Positions 35,051 through 47,180 of a DNA stretch of 64,000 nt are shown piece by piece. Source of the DNA: Rhytidiadelphus loreus (Eukaryota > Streptophyta > Bryopsida > Hypnales > Hylocomiaceae); the NCBI GenBank assembly GCA_947034895.1, contig OX344765.1, positions 22,821,001 to 22,885,000 on the forward strand. The letters are read 5' to 3'. The translations under genes were made by a program, and so were the position numbers. Each line of letters starts with the position of its first letter. Within the stretch, counting starts at the first letter, position 1. The notes under the pieces are model-generated. The model was not told the DNA's origin. It worked only from the letters and a program-made list of their open reading frames with translations, and made no database searches.

Positions 35051-36630
35051 CTGCTCAAAGAAATTCAAAACTAAAACCCATCAGCTATTAGTTACTGATT
35101 TCTAGATACTTGTTTGTGTCTTAGAGTGTACCTTTGAAAGAAGGCACCAATGGTAGCACTTACTACCTTTGTCTTTATGACATAGGTAGTAGAACTATCT
35201 CCTATAAACAATTCGTTCACTTTGGTCTCTATACATGAGATATCCTTCTTTTGATGTTTGCAAGGGTCTAAGGAACAAATTTTGATCAAGAGTTACTTTA
35301 CAAGCAATACTAACTTCTAATACCAAGTGCAAACTTACTTGTAGTGTAGGATGAAGTGAAGGGTGAAGTATGATTGCCTTGTACTAATTTCTACAATTTT
35401 CTACAAAAAATGAAATTTTATATAGACATTAATTTTTAAAAGGATATTTTCATTCCTTAGAGGGCAACCCAAGGAATTTGTCACAATGATTTGTTACAAT
35501 GATTTTAGATGGTATTAGTGAACAACTTTACTTTCAATTAAATGGCCCTTGCTTAGGCACTTTTAGCAAACAACTGCCTTGACCCATGATTAGAACTTTA
35601 TGAAAAGAAAATTGCATTCAATGCCTATAGAGAGGAGAAAAATGTGACAATTTTTTTAAAGAGATGTTCACATTAGCTTCCACAATTCTTGTTATTCTTT
35701 GGATAGAAGGCCCAAGGGGCCTAAAATGTCCTTTAAAGATTAAATATGTAGGTGACACTAATCCCATTTCCATTGACTATTAGGAAAAATTAGTTTACAC
35801 AAGTCAATTCAATTAGAGTAAGAGTTTGAATAGTGTAAATTCCTTTGTACTACGTTAGACTCATTTTTGATGAATTTTAATCTAATTTTTGTAGACCTTT
35901 GGATGAAAGTTTGATGACAATAGATAAATGGATGAAATTTAGATGAAATTGTAGTAGGGGTGATGTTCAAAATCATCCTTTTGTATTACCTTGTGAATCA
36001 TTGGTAAAAAAAACATAGCAAAAGCATTGGAAGTCAAAACAATGTAGAAGATCTTTCTTTTCCAAACCCAAATCCAAGGATGAATAGTTGCACTTTCATC
36101 CTACACTCAAAGATTCCTTGTCATCCATTGGACATTTGGTGTCCGAGTCGACGTTCAAGGGTTAAGATTGTATGAAAATATTGTAAATTACTATATTAGT
36201 GCACCTTAAAAATTTGTATAATTATGAAATTAGTTTGACATAGTGATTGAATTAACCTATGTAGTAAATAATAACCTTTAATTACTCCTTTGATGTCCAA
36301 ATTCGTTTTTGAATTTTGGCTTATTTCTACTTATATTATAATTTTGATGTATTGGTCATTTTTGAATATCATCTTTGATTTTATCAATATGGTCAAGAAA
36401 AAAGGTTGTCATTCAAAAATTCATGGCATTGTTTTTGGAGAAATAGTCATCTATTCATTAGGACTTTAAGATGCTTAGGGATTAAATGCCTTGCTTTTGA
36501 GGAAATTTTCTTCAATTTTGATTTGGATCAATCTTATAATCTCTCCAAGATTGAAATTGTTGTGAGATTCAAGGTTCTTTAGTTCTGTTGAAGGGAAATT
36601 AGGTGAAAATAGCTACATTAGACAATTGTT
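35051..36630. other. AT-rich intergenic with one repeat copy
   Basis: About 35930-36180 is the second copy of repeat family H (see 11195-11460). The rest has no coding-like frame, inverted termini or tandem structure that I can see. Confidence 0.45.
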
Positions 36631-36634
36631 TTTG

Positions 36635-37350
36635 AATGAAGTTTAAGTTTGCACAGATAAAAGTTTAAGTTTGCATGGATAAAACTTAAACTTAAACTTT
36701 TATCCGTGCAAACTTTTATCCGTGCAAACTTAAACTTCAAACTTAAACCTAAAACTTTTATCCGTGCAAACTTAAACTTAAACTTCAAACTTAAACCGAA
36801 AACTTTTATCCATGCAAACTTAAACTTAAACCGAAAACTTAAACCGAAAACTTTTATCCATGCAAACTTAAACTTAAACTTCAAACTTAAACCGAAAACT
36901 TTTATCCATGCAAACTTAAACTTAAACTTCAAACTTAAACCGAAAACTTTTATCCATGCAAACTTAAACTTAAACCGAAAACTTAAACCGAAAACTTTTA
37001 TCCATGCAAACTTAAACTTAAACTTTTATCCGTGCAAACTTAAACTTAAACTTCAAACTTAAACTTAAACTTTTATCCATGCAAACTTAAATTTCATTCA
37101 AAACAAGAGTCAAACTTAAACTTCAAACTTAAACTTAAACTTTTATCCATGCAAACTTAAACTTCATTCAAACAAGAGTCAAACTTAAACTTCAAACTTA
37201 AACTTAAACTTTTATCCATGCAAACTTAAACTTCATTCAAAACAAGAATCAAACTTAAACTTCAAACTTAAACATAAACTTTTATCCATGCAAACTTTTA
37301 CTTCATTTAAACTTGAGTGAAGTTTAAGTTTAAGTTTACACGGATAAAAG
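36635..37350. repeat. Minisatellite array bracketed by inverted units
   Basis: The core (about 36683-37318) repeats 'acttttatccatgcaaactt' with filler of 'aaacttcaaacttaaacc' and 'gaaaacttaaacc' in changing order, giving higher-order units of about 45-75 bp. Just outside, at 36637-36680 and 37319-37349, the same unit appears in the opposite orientation ('agtttaagtttgcatggata'). The arrangement resembles foldback elements whose termini are tandem repeats. The open frames across it on both strands are artefacts of the repeat. Confidence 0.85.
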
Positions 37351-38984
37351 GATCATCACTTGAGTGTTCAAGGCTTATTAAAAAGGTAATTAAAATGCAA
37401 AAGTGCATGGTTTTTCAATAAATTAGACAAATTGTTTTACAACATTTCATGAACTTTTTCAATTATTTGAAAAACTCAAAACAAGAGTCAAACTATTGTA
37501 AATTTAAGCCTAGTGGTTAGGTTCAACATTTCCATACTAAATATTTATTTAAAATTGGCAAATGTGATTTTGCAAATGCCTAAAAATTTTTTTTTTTTCC
37601 ATACAATTTTTATAAAAATCCCAAAGATTTTGTCATTTAATTTTAGAAATCTTTTTTGCCAACACTAACCATCAGATTACTACTATATTCTATTCTTATA
37701 TCTTAAATTAAATATTTTCCTAAAAAAAACTCAATTAGGCAAATAACATTTTGTTTTTCATTTGAAAATTTTCTTCTTTTACCATACAAAAAATCATTTT
37801 CCAAAAATTTTGACATTTATTTTTGGAATTATGATATGTCAAATCTACTACATTTAATAGTTGTCTACATCAAACTACAAGGATTTGCTTGACAAAACCA
37901 AAAATTAGGGTGACAACCACTTGAATCAGAGTATCAAATTATTCAAGAATTGAAAGCTAGTGCCAAGAAAGATATTGCTTCACAAAAGGCATTAAAAAAC
38001 TTTAATTCACAATTCAAAAAATAAAGTAACATATAAAATATTTAATATGTAATTTTAGGCTAATAAAACTAATGTAGAATGTTGATTATCTAACTTTCAT
38101 AGGTCTAATCTACTCCTAGTGTAATGTTTACATACTTTTCATAAATGAAATCCTAAATTTATAAACAATCCTTTAGTAGATTTCAACCTCAATAAATTAT
38201 GTTATAGTACAATTTTTACTTCAAAGTTAGGAACTAAAAAGTGGAGGTTTTGAAAGTGAGTCTACAAGATTTGCACTTGATTACAAAATATTTTTCAAAT
38301 TTTTTGTCAATGATATATATATTAGAGAAGGTTTACCTAGATTGAAATATGAAGCTTTGGTCAATGGCAATGACAACGACAACGACAACGACAACGACAT
38401 CAAAAAGAAAAATAGAAAGTAAAATTTGGTGCCTTAATTTGTTTGCAATGTCTCTTCTTTTGTCAACACCAATGGAATCTTTTTTAATGAAAATAAAAAT
38501 TGATATCTTTTCCTTGCAACACAATCATTGATGGTTGTGTGCAACAATACAAAGCTCTAGTAGTCATTTCTTTGTGTTGTAGAAAGCACAATGTTGACTT
38601 CTTTTTCTATACAATTTTAAGGGTTAAATTTTTACATACGATTGATTTGCAACCGTATATCCTACTAGAGTTGTTGATTGTTGTCCTATCATTCTTAAAT
38701 TTTTTACTAGTTTCAATAAACAAAAAGATTCAAAATATCATGCAAACATAAAATTATAAAGTTTTTAAGGAATTCTGAAATTTGATGATAATTTTTTTCT
38801 GAGGGTGTGCATTGCAATGAAGAAATTATTTTTAACATTAACTTATTTTCCACATTTTACTTTGGTTATATTTTTTTTCAAAACTCATTGTACATTTAAT
38901 ACTAAGTCTATTTGGGGCAAATTCATCAAATTTATTTTGTCATGGCTCTACTTTTTTTTCATCAAAAGTAAATACTTATCTAAT
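37351..38984. other. AT-rich stretch with a small hexamer microsatellite
   Basis: About five copies of an ACGACA-type unit lie at 38368-38399. Nothing else recognisable; the open frames at 38333-38751 are short, overlapping and AT-driven. Confidence 0.45.
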
Positions 38985-40081
<1,097 letters not shown>

Positions 40082-41580
40082 AACATTGCACAAATTGTGT
40101 AGTTGATTGTTCCAAATCAAATCATGAGGATTGGGTTGGATTGGAGTTTGATTTGGTTTGGGGTTGATTGAGTTTTCTTTTACCTTGGGTGAGAATTTTT
40201 GAATAGTTGAAGGAAAGGTGTGAATAGGCATACGTAAATAAAATAGTATAATTTGATTTTTTTTTTAATGATTTGTGTGACATGCAAAACTATGCTTTAA
40301 GAATCTAGTATTCATGAAACATATTCTTCTTAAAGTTTGGAGGAACCAAAGCTACTGTACATGGAGTCACAAATTTAGAAAACAAGGGTTGTAGTGGCTC
40401 TTGAACAAGGTGAAGTGGCCAAGGATGGGGGTGGTTGCAAGTAGATCCTAGACAAGTTCTTTGTACACTCTTAAGCACTCAAAGTGCATTTTGGGCAATT
40501 CTGACAGAATTTTGATTTTCAAACCATTTAAAAAATATTTGGCATTGTATTATTGAAATTTTCAAAAGAATAAGTTTTTTACTTATATATAAATAAATAG
40601 TAGATTGAATTTTTAATTTTTCAAAAGAAATTATGTTGAAGACATAGAATTTTGAAACCTCTCATTTAATAATGCTTTGACTGAACAATGACAATACTCA
40701 AATAATTGATAAGATGTTCTATCTTTGTAAAGAATTCTTTGTCAAGATATTAAACCTCAATTTGATGCGTGACATTTTGAAAATTTGAAAATACTAAAAT
40801 GGAATGAAAGGTAGTATATTGTGACAAAAAAATTAGTGCATTGTACCATGCAAATGTCCGTGGGATGAATCTCAAGATCAACAACTACCAACATTTTGAT
40901 GTCTAAGTAGGTGATTAGGTTGAAGTTTAGTATTCATTATATTCCCACAAGGACCAATCTTCTTTGTGCTTGATGGTATAAGTAAGGTGCCTCCTCCCAA
41001 TGCACCAGTGACCCCAAACAACCATCATCACTCAATATACATCTCCAAAATCAATATCTACCTATGTGGAAGAAATGGTTTTGGAACCTCTATCAAAAAA
41101 TCTTTTGTCCTACATAACTTTTGCATATGGTATCCAAATGTCGCATTCTTTAATGTGTTGGAACCTCCTTTCACTTGGGAACAAGAAAATATGAAAATTT
41201 GACAAGTCTAATAATAATAATAACTATGCACAATACCAAAATGTGGTGGTTTGGGGTACCTACCTTTGTGGTTCATGTAACCTTTGTGGTTCATGTAAAG
41301 CCTTGCCTAATCTCATTGATAAGTTGCTCAATGATACTACTCCTCATTTTTTCAAATGTAGGAAGGCCAAGTCACATCTTAGGAAGTTACAAGAAAATAA
41401 TTTATGCTCAAAAGTCCTTGGAAAAAATATCATAAAATTAATAAGTTGATTGTCTATGTGGCAATTAGGGACAACATTGTGTGATATACTAGAGAGTTTT
41501 TTTCAGTTATTTCTCTAAAGTTGAACATGAAGATGGTGATGCTGCTAATGATAGTTCAATTTACACAAGGCTATAGACTT
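40082..41580. other. AT-rich stretch with repeat family I copy
   Basis: About 40960-41230 is the second copy of family I (see 11500-11950), including 'cataacttttgcatatgg' and a 'taataataataac' tract; 'tttgtggttcatgtaa' is repeated in tandem near 41266-41298. No gene recognised; the open frames at 40966-41449 fall in the repeat. Confidence 0.45.
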
Positions 41581-42491
41581 TTAACCCCTATACGTCTAAA
41601 CTACGATTTTCAGTGGCATGGTGATTTTTGGTAGCTCACTACAAATGGAATTTTTATTTTTTTTCTTTGAAATTTTCACACAAAATGTGGGTGAAGAGTA
41701 ACTTTAAGGCATGACAAAATTTGTAACCTTTGACTACATAATTAAAAAGTTATTGCATGATATGTGTGTTTTTCTCAACTTGAATAGCTCAAGAAAATCA
41801 CATTTTCAAGAAATAAAAATTTGAAATTAGGTTTCTAGATTTATATATACATGCAAAGCTTTTAATCATTACATTCTGATTAATGAGATGAAATTTATGA
41901 GGAGTTTTTCTTTGTGTTTAGTTATATAGGGTCTCTACCCTAAGCTTTGAAGTCTTTTATTTAATTCAATTTTTAATATTTTTTGAAAAAAATAAAATCA
42001 TAGGATGTAGATCGTTTATTACAACATTACAACCATTAGTATTGGAATTTTTAATTCCATAATTAAATTCTTAACAATTTAGTATTTTGAATCTTTCTCA
42101 ACTTTTTTCTACTTACAATTTTTTCAAGCATGAATATGTTATTTAAGAAAATAATAATAATATGAGTTTCCAATTTATTTCTTCAACATATTATGGAAAG
42201 TTGCAAATTGTCGGATCTACACATTTTTGGGTAAAATGTTTGAAAGATGAAATCTAATCATTTGGAAAGAATTGAAAATATTCTTTTTTGGAACCTGAGC
42301 ATCATGATCTTGCAATTGGTAAGGTTTTTTATTTTGAAATTTAGAAGGTTATAATCTAACAAATTAACTAAAAGATCTTCTAGTTGGATTTGTTAAAAAA
42401 TAAATATAGATGAAGATTTTAGCTTTGCTTTTGAGACTAGTATTTTGAAGAAGTTTTAGACCTCTAAACATGAAAGAACTTTAGGGGTTAA
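41581..42491 (+). mobile_element. TTAA-flanked element (family P1), 911 bp
   Basis: TTAACCCCTATACG at 41581 and CTTTAGGGGTTAA ending at 42491. The 5' half matches 2670-3048 and 38985-39540 phrase by phrase. The 3' half is more diverged. Both TTAA copies are intact. No coding capacity. Confidence 0.8.
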
Positions 42492-43150
42492 GTACACGTG
42501 TGGCTTATACTTCTTAGCTATTACTTTGTTTGTTGCCCTTTTGCAACTAGATCTAAATGAATTATTTTATATTTTTTTGAGATGAAGTCATATGTCTAAT
42601 ACAATTCAAAGAATTTTCAAATTTTGGGGAGAAAATTTGAAATTACCATGAATTTCTTAAGAAAAAAATGAAAAAAACTTATATCAAATATAGACTAATA
42701 TACTCAATTTTTTTGAAAGTTTCACTGCATATGCATATTGTGCATATAACATTGTAATATAACCAAAGTTACCATTTCACTCTAAAATTAGAAAATCAAT
42801 AAACCATGGTTATAGGCCCAAAGTTCATATTGCTATAAAATATTGAAATTTTCAAAGTTTTAAAAATTTATAATTGGAATAGAAACTGCACTTGATAAGC
42901 TTCATTTCATTGGTTAAATTCACAATAAAAAAATACCATTTTAATGGCTAAAATTCATATCAAGAATAAATAGCAATAAATGGCCAAAATACGCAATAAG
43001 GGTGATATGTGGATTGAGCATCTTCTTGTTTAGAAAAATTAATATTACCATAATGACGGAATTTGCAATACTATTCACTAAAAATGTATTCAAGCAAAAA
43101 ATTAGATGAAATTTTTTTCCATCCTACAAACTTAGGTGTGGTGAAACGTC
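42492..43150. repeat. Interspersed repeat (family G), copy 1
   Basis: Parallels 63205-63901: 'tttgtttg…ttttgcaacta', 'gatgaagtcatatgtct', 'aaccatggttataggccc', 'catattgctataaaatattg', 'gggaatttgcaaatac'-type text and 'attagatgaaa'. It starts directly at the TTAA of the preceding P1 copy. Non-coding. Confidence 0.65.
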
Positions 43151-43159
43151 AAACAAAAA

Positions 43160-44780
43160 TGTTTGTAACATAGTTGCAAGAAAGACTAACCATTTTATGT
43201 AGCGTTTTGTTGAAAAATGGATTTCAAATACTAAGATAGTTGGGTACTATGAGTACTTTGTAGCGGAACAATCTGGAGGAAAAATATCAAAATAGTACTA
43301 TGTGAAGTAAAAGACAATTTGTCAAAGAAAATAGATACAACTAGCTATAAATTAACCCCTAAAGGATCATTTGTCCTTTCAAAGGACAAGTAGGATTTCA
43401 GATAGGTATCTTCAGGCTAAATATTTGTCTTGATTTTTTAAAACTTTTTTTGAAGATAGAAAAATTGATTATCTTCAGGGAATATATATTTTTTCAATCA
43501 ATGCCCAAGAACAAAAGTTATGCCCAAATAAGCTAAAAACAAGAGAGAGGGGGGAGGAAGGGGCAACAAAAAAAATTCAAAAATTTGAATTTAAATTTGA
43601 TTGTTTTTTCCTCGTAGATTATATTTTTGTCTATATGGAGAGCTTTGATTCATTCCATTTGGATTTGTTATGAGAAAATTATGGTCAATCTTGTTTTTCA
43701 GGCAATTAGAGCATCTTTTTGAAAAAATAACTTGTAAGATTCATTTCTAAATGCAATTTTTACAATTTGAAAAAAAGAATAGTTCCACATGGTTTAGTTC
43801 ACTTTCAAGAAAAATCTCATAATTGAGATTAGTACATTTTAATTCCATCTTTGAGATATTAATAATTTAGATTTTCCTTCTATATAGTACCTGCTTCTAC
43901 TTAACAATTTTTTAAAGAATAAATTTATTTATTTTTTTAATTTTTTTTTTTCTAGACCCTCAACTCAATTCTCTACTATAGAGATTTAAAGCTCAACACT
44001 GTGTAGTACAAAAAATTTAAGTTGAGAAGGGTCAAAGTCAAATAATCTAGTCCCGCAATGTGTTGAAAAGCTTGTTTTTTTATACTATAAACGTAGATAT
44101 CTTGCAATCTATGCAGTCAAAAATTCTGAAACTTTTTATACACATTTTCATACTAGTAAGGTGTAAAATCCTACGGTTAAAAGTGCAAAAAATATAATTT
44201 TCTTACTCTTTGATATAGAAATGGCAGTTTTGAGAGAATTTTGGCAAAATAAAGGCCTTGGTCCTTTAGGGGTTAATAATAAAAAGAAAATTATGAACAC
44301 ACACCACTAAAAATTGGTAATTTGTGAGATTGGATGGTCATCAAATTTCACCAAAAGAATGAAGTCAAACCATCTTCAATGTTTAAAAGTGCACACATTA
44401 GGGTGCCCTATTTGCACAGACATGGAGGACATAAAATAATGTATTTTTGATACCCCTTGATAGGCACATGTCCACCTATTATGAAAATAGACCACAAAAA
44501 TTTCAAATCTAGATCATTGATTTTGGATACTCCCTAGTACTAACCCCCCCTAAACCTCAAACTGTGACATATTAGCAAAATTGACTTTCAAATATAAAAT
44601 GATTTTTTAATTTCTAAAAAATAAGGAATATGACAAAAATCAAGCCAGCCATATCCAATAAAAGAAAATTCAAGCTCATCAAACTAATATTTCAAAATTA
44701 TAGTAGATGACAACTCCATCATTTTGAATTTGATGCAAAATAGTACTAGGGTCTTTTTTGAAATTACCTTGCAATGTACT
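43160..44780. repeat. Interspersed repeat (family F), copy 2, split by a P1 element
   Basis: Same order of landmarks as 24840-25640, but interrupted between 'ctataaa' and 'taataaaaagaaaat' by the element at 43352-44276. Diverged from copy 1 yet alignable by eye on both sides of the insertion. Confidence 0.75.
43352..44276 (+). mobile_element. TTAA-flanked element (family P1), 925 bp, with paralogous empty site
   Basis: TTAACCCCTAAAGGATC at 43352 and GGTCCTTTAGGGGTTAA ending at 44276; the terminal inverted repeat is at least CCCCTAAAGGA. The host repeat F elsewhere (25071-25085) has the uninterrupted sequence with one TTAA, so TTAA was duplicated on insertion. TTAA duplications and CCC…GGG ends are typical of the piggyBac superfamily. 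The element is non-coding, so that assignment is inference. Internal landmarks match 61365-62224 ('gcaaaagttatgcc', 'tatatggagagctttgatt'). Confidence 0.9.
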
Positions 44781-44781
44781 G

Positions 44782-45752
44782 TTAATTTTTCATTGCCTAA
44801 GGCTAATTTGAGTTCAAAAAAATCATTGCTTTTGAAGTGTTATAGTTCAAAATGTCACTAAGGTATAGAAATCTCAACTATACAAACTTGTAGAGTACAT
44901 GTTGTAGATGATGTGAATCAAATTTGGAGTCATTTGACTACGTAGATTGCAAGACTAATGTTTTAGTGTTGAAAAAGGATGCTGAAATTTTCCTATAAAC
45001 ACATTTGGAGGTGAAATTTGATTTCAAAACCTAATCAAATGGAAAAACTTTAAACTGTAAAGTGATTCAAAACTAGCATACAAACCATTAGTGAAAGAAT
45101 ATATCATGGAATTGACTCAATTATTTTTGCAAAATGGCTTTGAAATGTCAAAAAAATAGCAAGAAAAGTTGCAAAAACACCTTTGATGTTGAACCTCCTA
45201 CTAAAATGCTTCTCAATCACTCATTACTTCTTGGATTGAAATGAAATTTTAGCCACATAAACTAGACTAGTAACGGCATCTTTTACAAAAAAACTACTGA
45301 AAATTGACATTGTGCAAAGAAAAAAGAAGCCATCGAAGTGCAGTGTAATCCAAAAATGTCGGGATTTTGAACTTCAAATTGCTCCCTAACATTCAAAACA
45401 ACTTGGATTGATATGAAAACTTTATCACAATAACTAGACTTCAAGGGGAACATAACCAAACAAATTTTATTGAAAAATAACATTGGATGAAGGAGATACA
45501 AGCCTTCAAAGTTGCAGCCTTCAAATGCAGTTTGGTAAACCCAAATTGAACTTGCAAACTTCGATTGGCTTCCAGGAAATCAAAGCAACTTGGATTGATC
45601 TGAAAATTTTACTATGTAAACTTTAAGAGTGAGCAAAAAAATTCCAACAAGTTTTATTGAATTCAGACTTTGGATGCAAAGTTACAGCACATTGAATTGG
45701 ACTTGAAACTATGTGAAGACACTTTTCGTACCCTTCGGGAATGAGGGGTTAA
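44782..45752 (-). mobile_element. TTAA-flanked element (family D), copy 3, reversed
   Basis: TTAA at 44782 and GAGGGGTTAA ending at 45752; the interior is the reverse complement of 5461-6417 along its whole length ('gaaactatgtgaagacac' near the right end). 971 bp. The minus-strand open frame 45283-45501 is not supported as a gene. Confidence 0.75.
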
Positions 45753-46556
45753 GGGTTAAAGATGTTTAATTTCATTGAGATGTCTTCTAGACAAGTTTGT
45801 ATGGCTAATTGGGATGTTGGAGAGTTGGAGATTCTAAAGATTTATGGTCCATTTGGTAAGTAAGGTAGGAGTTTCTAATGCGCATAGGCTCTAAAATTGC
45901 CCACGTCCTCGAATGTACACTATTTACACATGTTTCTTTTTTGTAGCCTTTGACAATGTACAAAAAGGGTACATTTGAAGAGGTGGATGATTTTAGAGCC
46001 CTATTCTATTTCAACTTCAAAATTTCATAACTAATTCTACGAAGCTCCAAAAAATATGAAATGTCTTGGGTTCGATGCCAATTCCACTTGTCTTTCAAGG
46101 AAAATTTACTGAAAAACATATCAAGAAGCTTGACCTCCCCCAAATTCAAGTTTCAGCTCTTAAATGGGCAATTTATGAATTCCTACCTGACGCAGCACTG
46201 ACGTCTACCTTCCTACCTCCTAACAGCACTGACGCCTATCCTCCCTCTGACGGAATGGTGTGGAATATTCTACACCATCAGTAGCTAAAGAATATGTGTC
46301 GATATTTGTCAGAATGTACCAGGCAGTGGGTCAAAAATACATTAAAAACTTTGTTTGTGCATCTGACGACCACAAAGAGCTGGATCTTCCCATGATGTGA
46401 ACTAAATGGAAAGCTAAACTGTAAACAAACTATAGCAACTTCACTAAACAAACAGTGGCAATAAAATTACTAAGGTCAATATCCTTGATATTTGAATTAT
46501 CTCACATAGATCTAAAAGCTATTCTTTCCTTGAGTTCTAAATTTGATAAAAAAATC
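45753..46556. other. Spacer with a small unrecognised open frame
   Basis: A plus frame from the ATG at 46075 to 46284 encodes about 69 residues that resemble nothing I know. Two 'cactgacg' repeats lie inside it, and an imperfect 24-bp palindrome (atggtgtggaatattc…) sits near 46255-46279. Coding status doubtful. Confidence 0.35.
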
Positions 46557-47180
46557 TCTTTATATCCACATGGGGTGGTAGATGGTAGAACAATCTATGT
46601 GGGATATGTAAATTAGAATTAGTAGTTTTTTAACCGCTCATAGTAAAGTCAAAAGTAGAAATTGTGTTTGAAGAAGAATTTCAGACCTCATTTAGTCATT
46701 GTAGAATATTTTTATTTTTTAAAAATTTGAATTAAAAAATGGTGAGAAATCAAATTAAATTTCATATCTAAAAAGCCGTTTGAGATTTAGAGTCTCCAAT
46801 TAAAAGTTATGGACAAATTTCAGAGAGGGGTTGAAAGGGGCATTTTTCTTTGACATTTTCAAACATCCTCTCAAAATTTTGTCCATAAATTTTTATTGGA
46901 GGCTTGAAATCTCAAATGGATTTTTGGATATGAAATTTAACTTGATTTCTCACCTCTTATTAGTTGAAAGTTTTTTTGAAAAAAACTATTACACCATGAA
47001 TAAATGAGGTGTGAAATTCTTCATCAAGCATAATTTTGACATTTTGACAATGAGCAATCAAGCTCTCATTTTCAAATTATCCCATACCCTTTGAGGATTC
47101 ATGGTGGAAAATTGATTTCAATATAAAAATGACACCTCCAATCCTCATTCTCACAAATATCATTGAAGCAAATCCTTCAT
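46557..47180. repeat. Foldback repeat (family FB), copy 4
   Basis: Same layout as 3845-4480: a left outer segment with 'ggtggtagatggtagaac', inverted arms around about 46860 ('ccaattaaaagttatggac' against 'ccataaatttttattggagg'), and a right outer segment with 'caaattatcccatacccttt'. Non-coding. Confidence 0.7.

Noticed and set aside
36618..37062. Open frames of about 100 residues on both strands with repeated Ala-Asn-Leu-Asn text
   Set aside because: Products of the minisatellite; both strands open for the same reason, and no start or domain is convincing.
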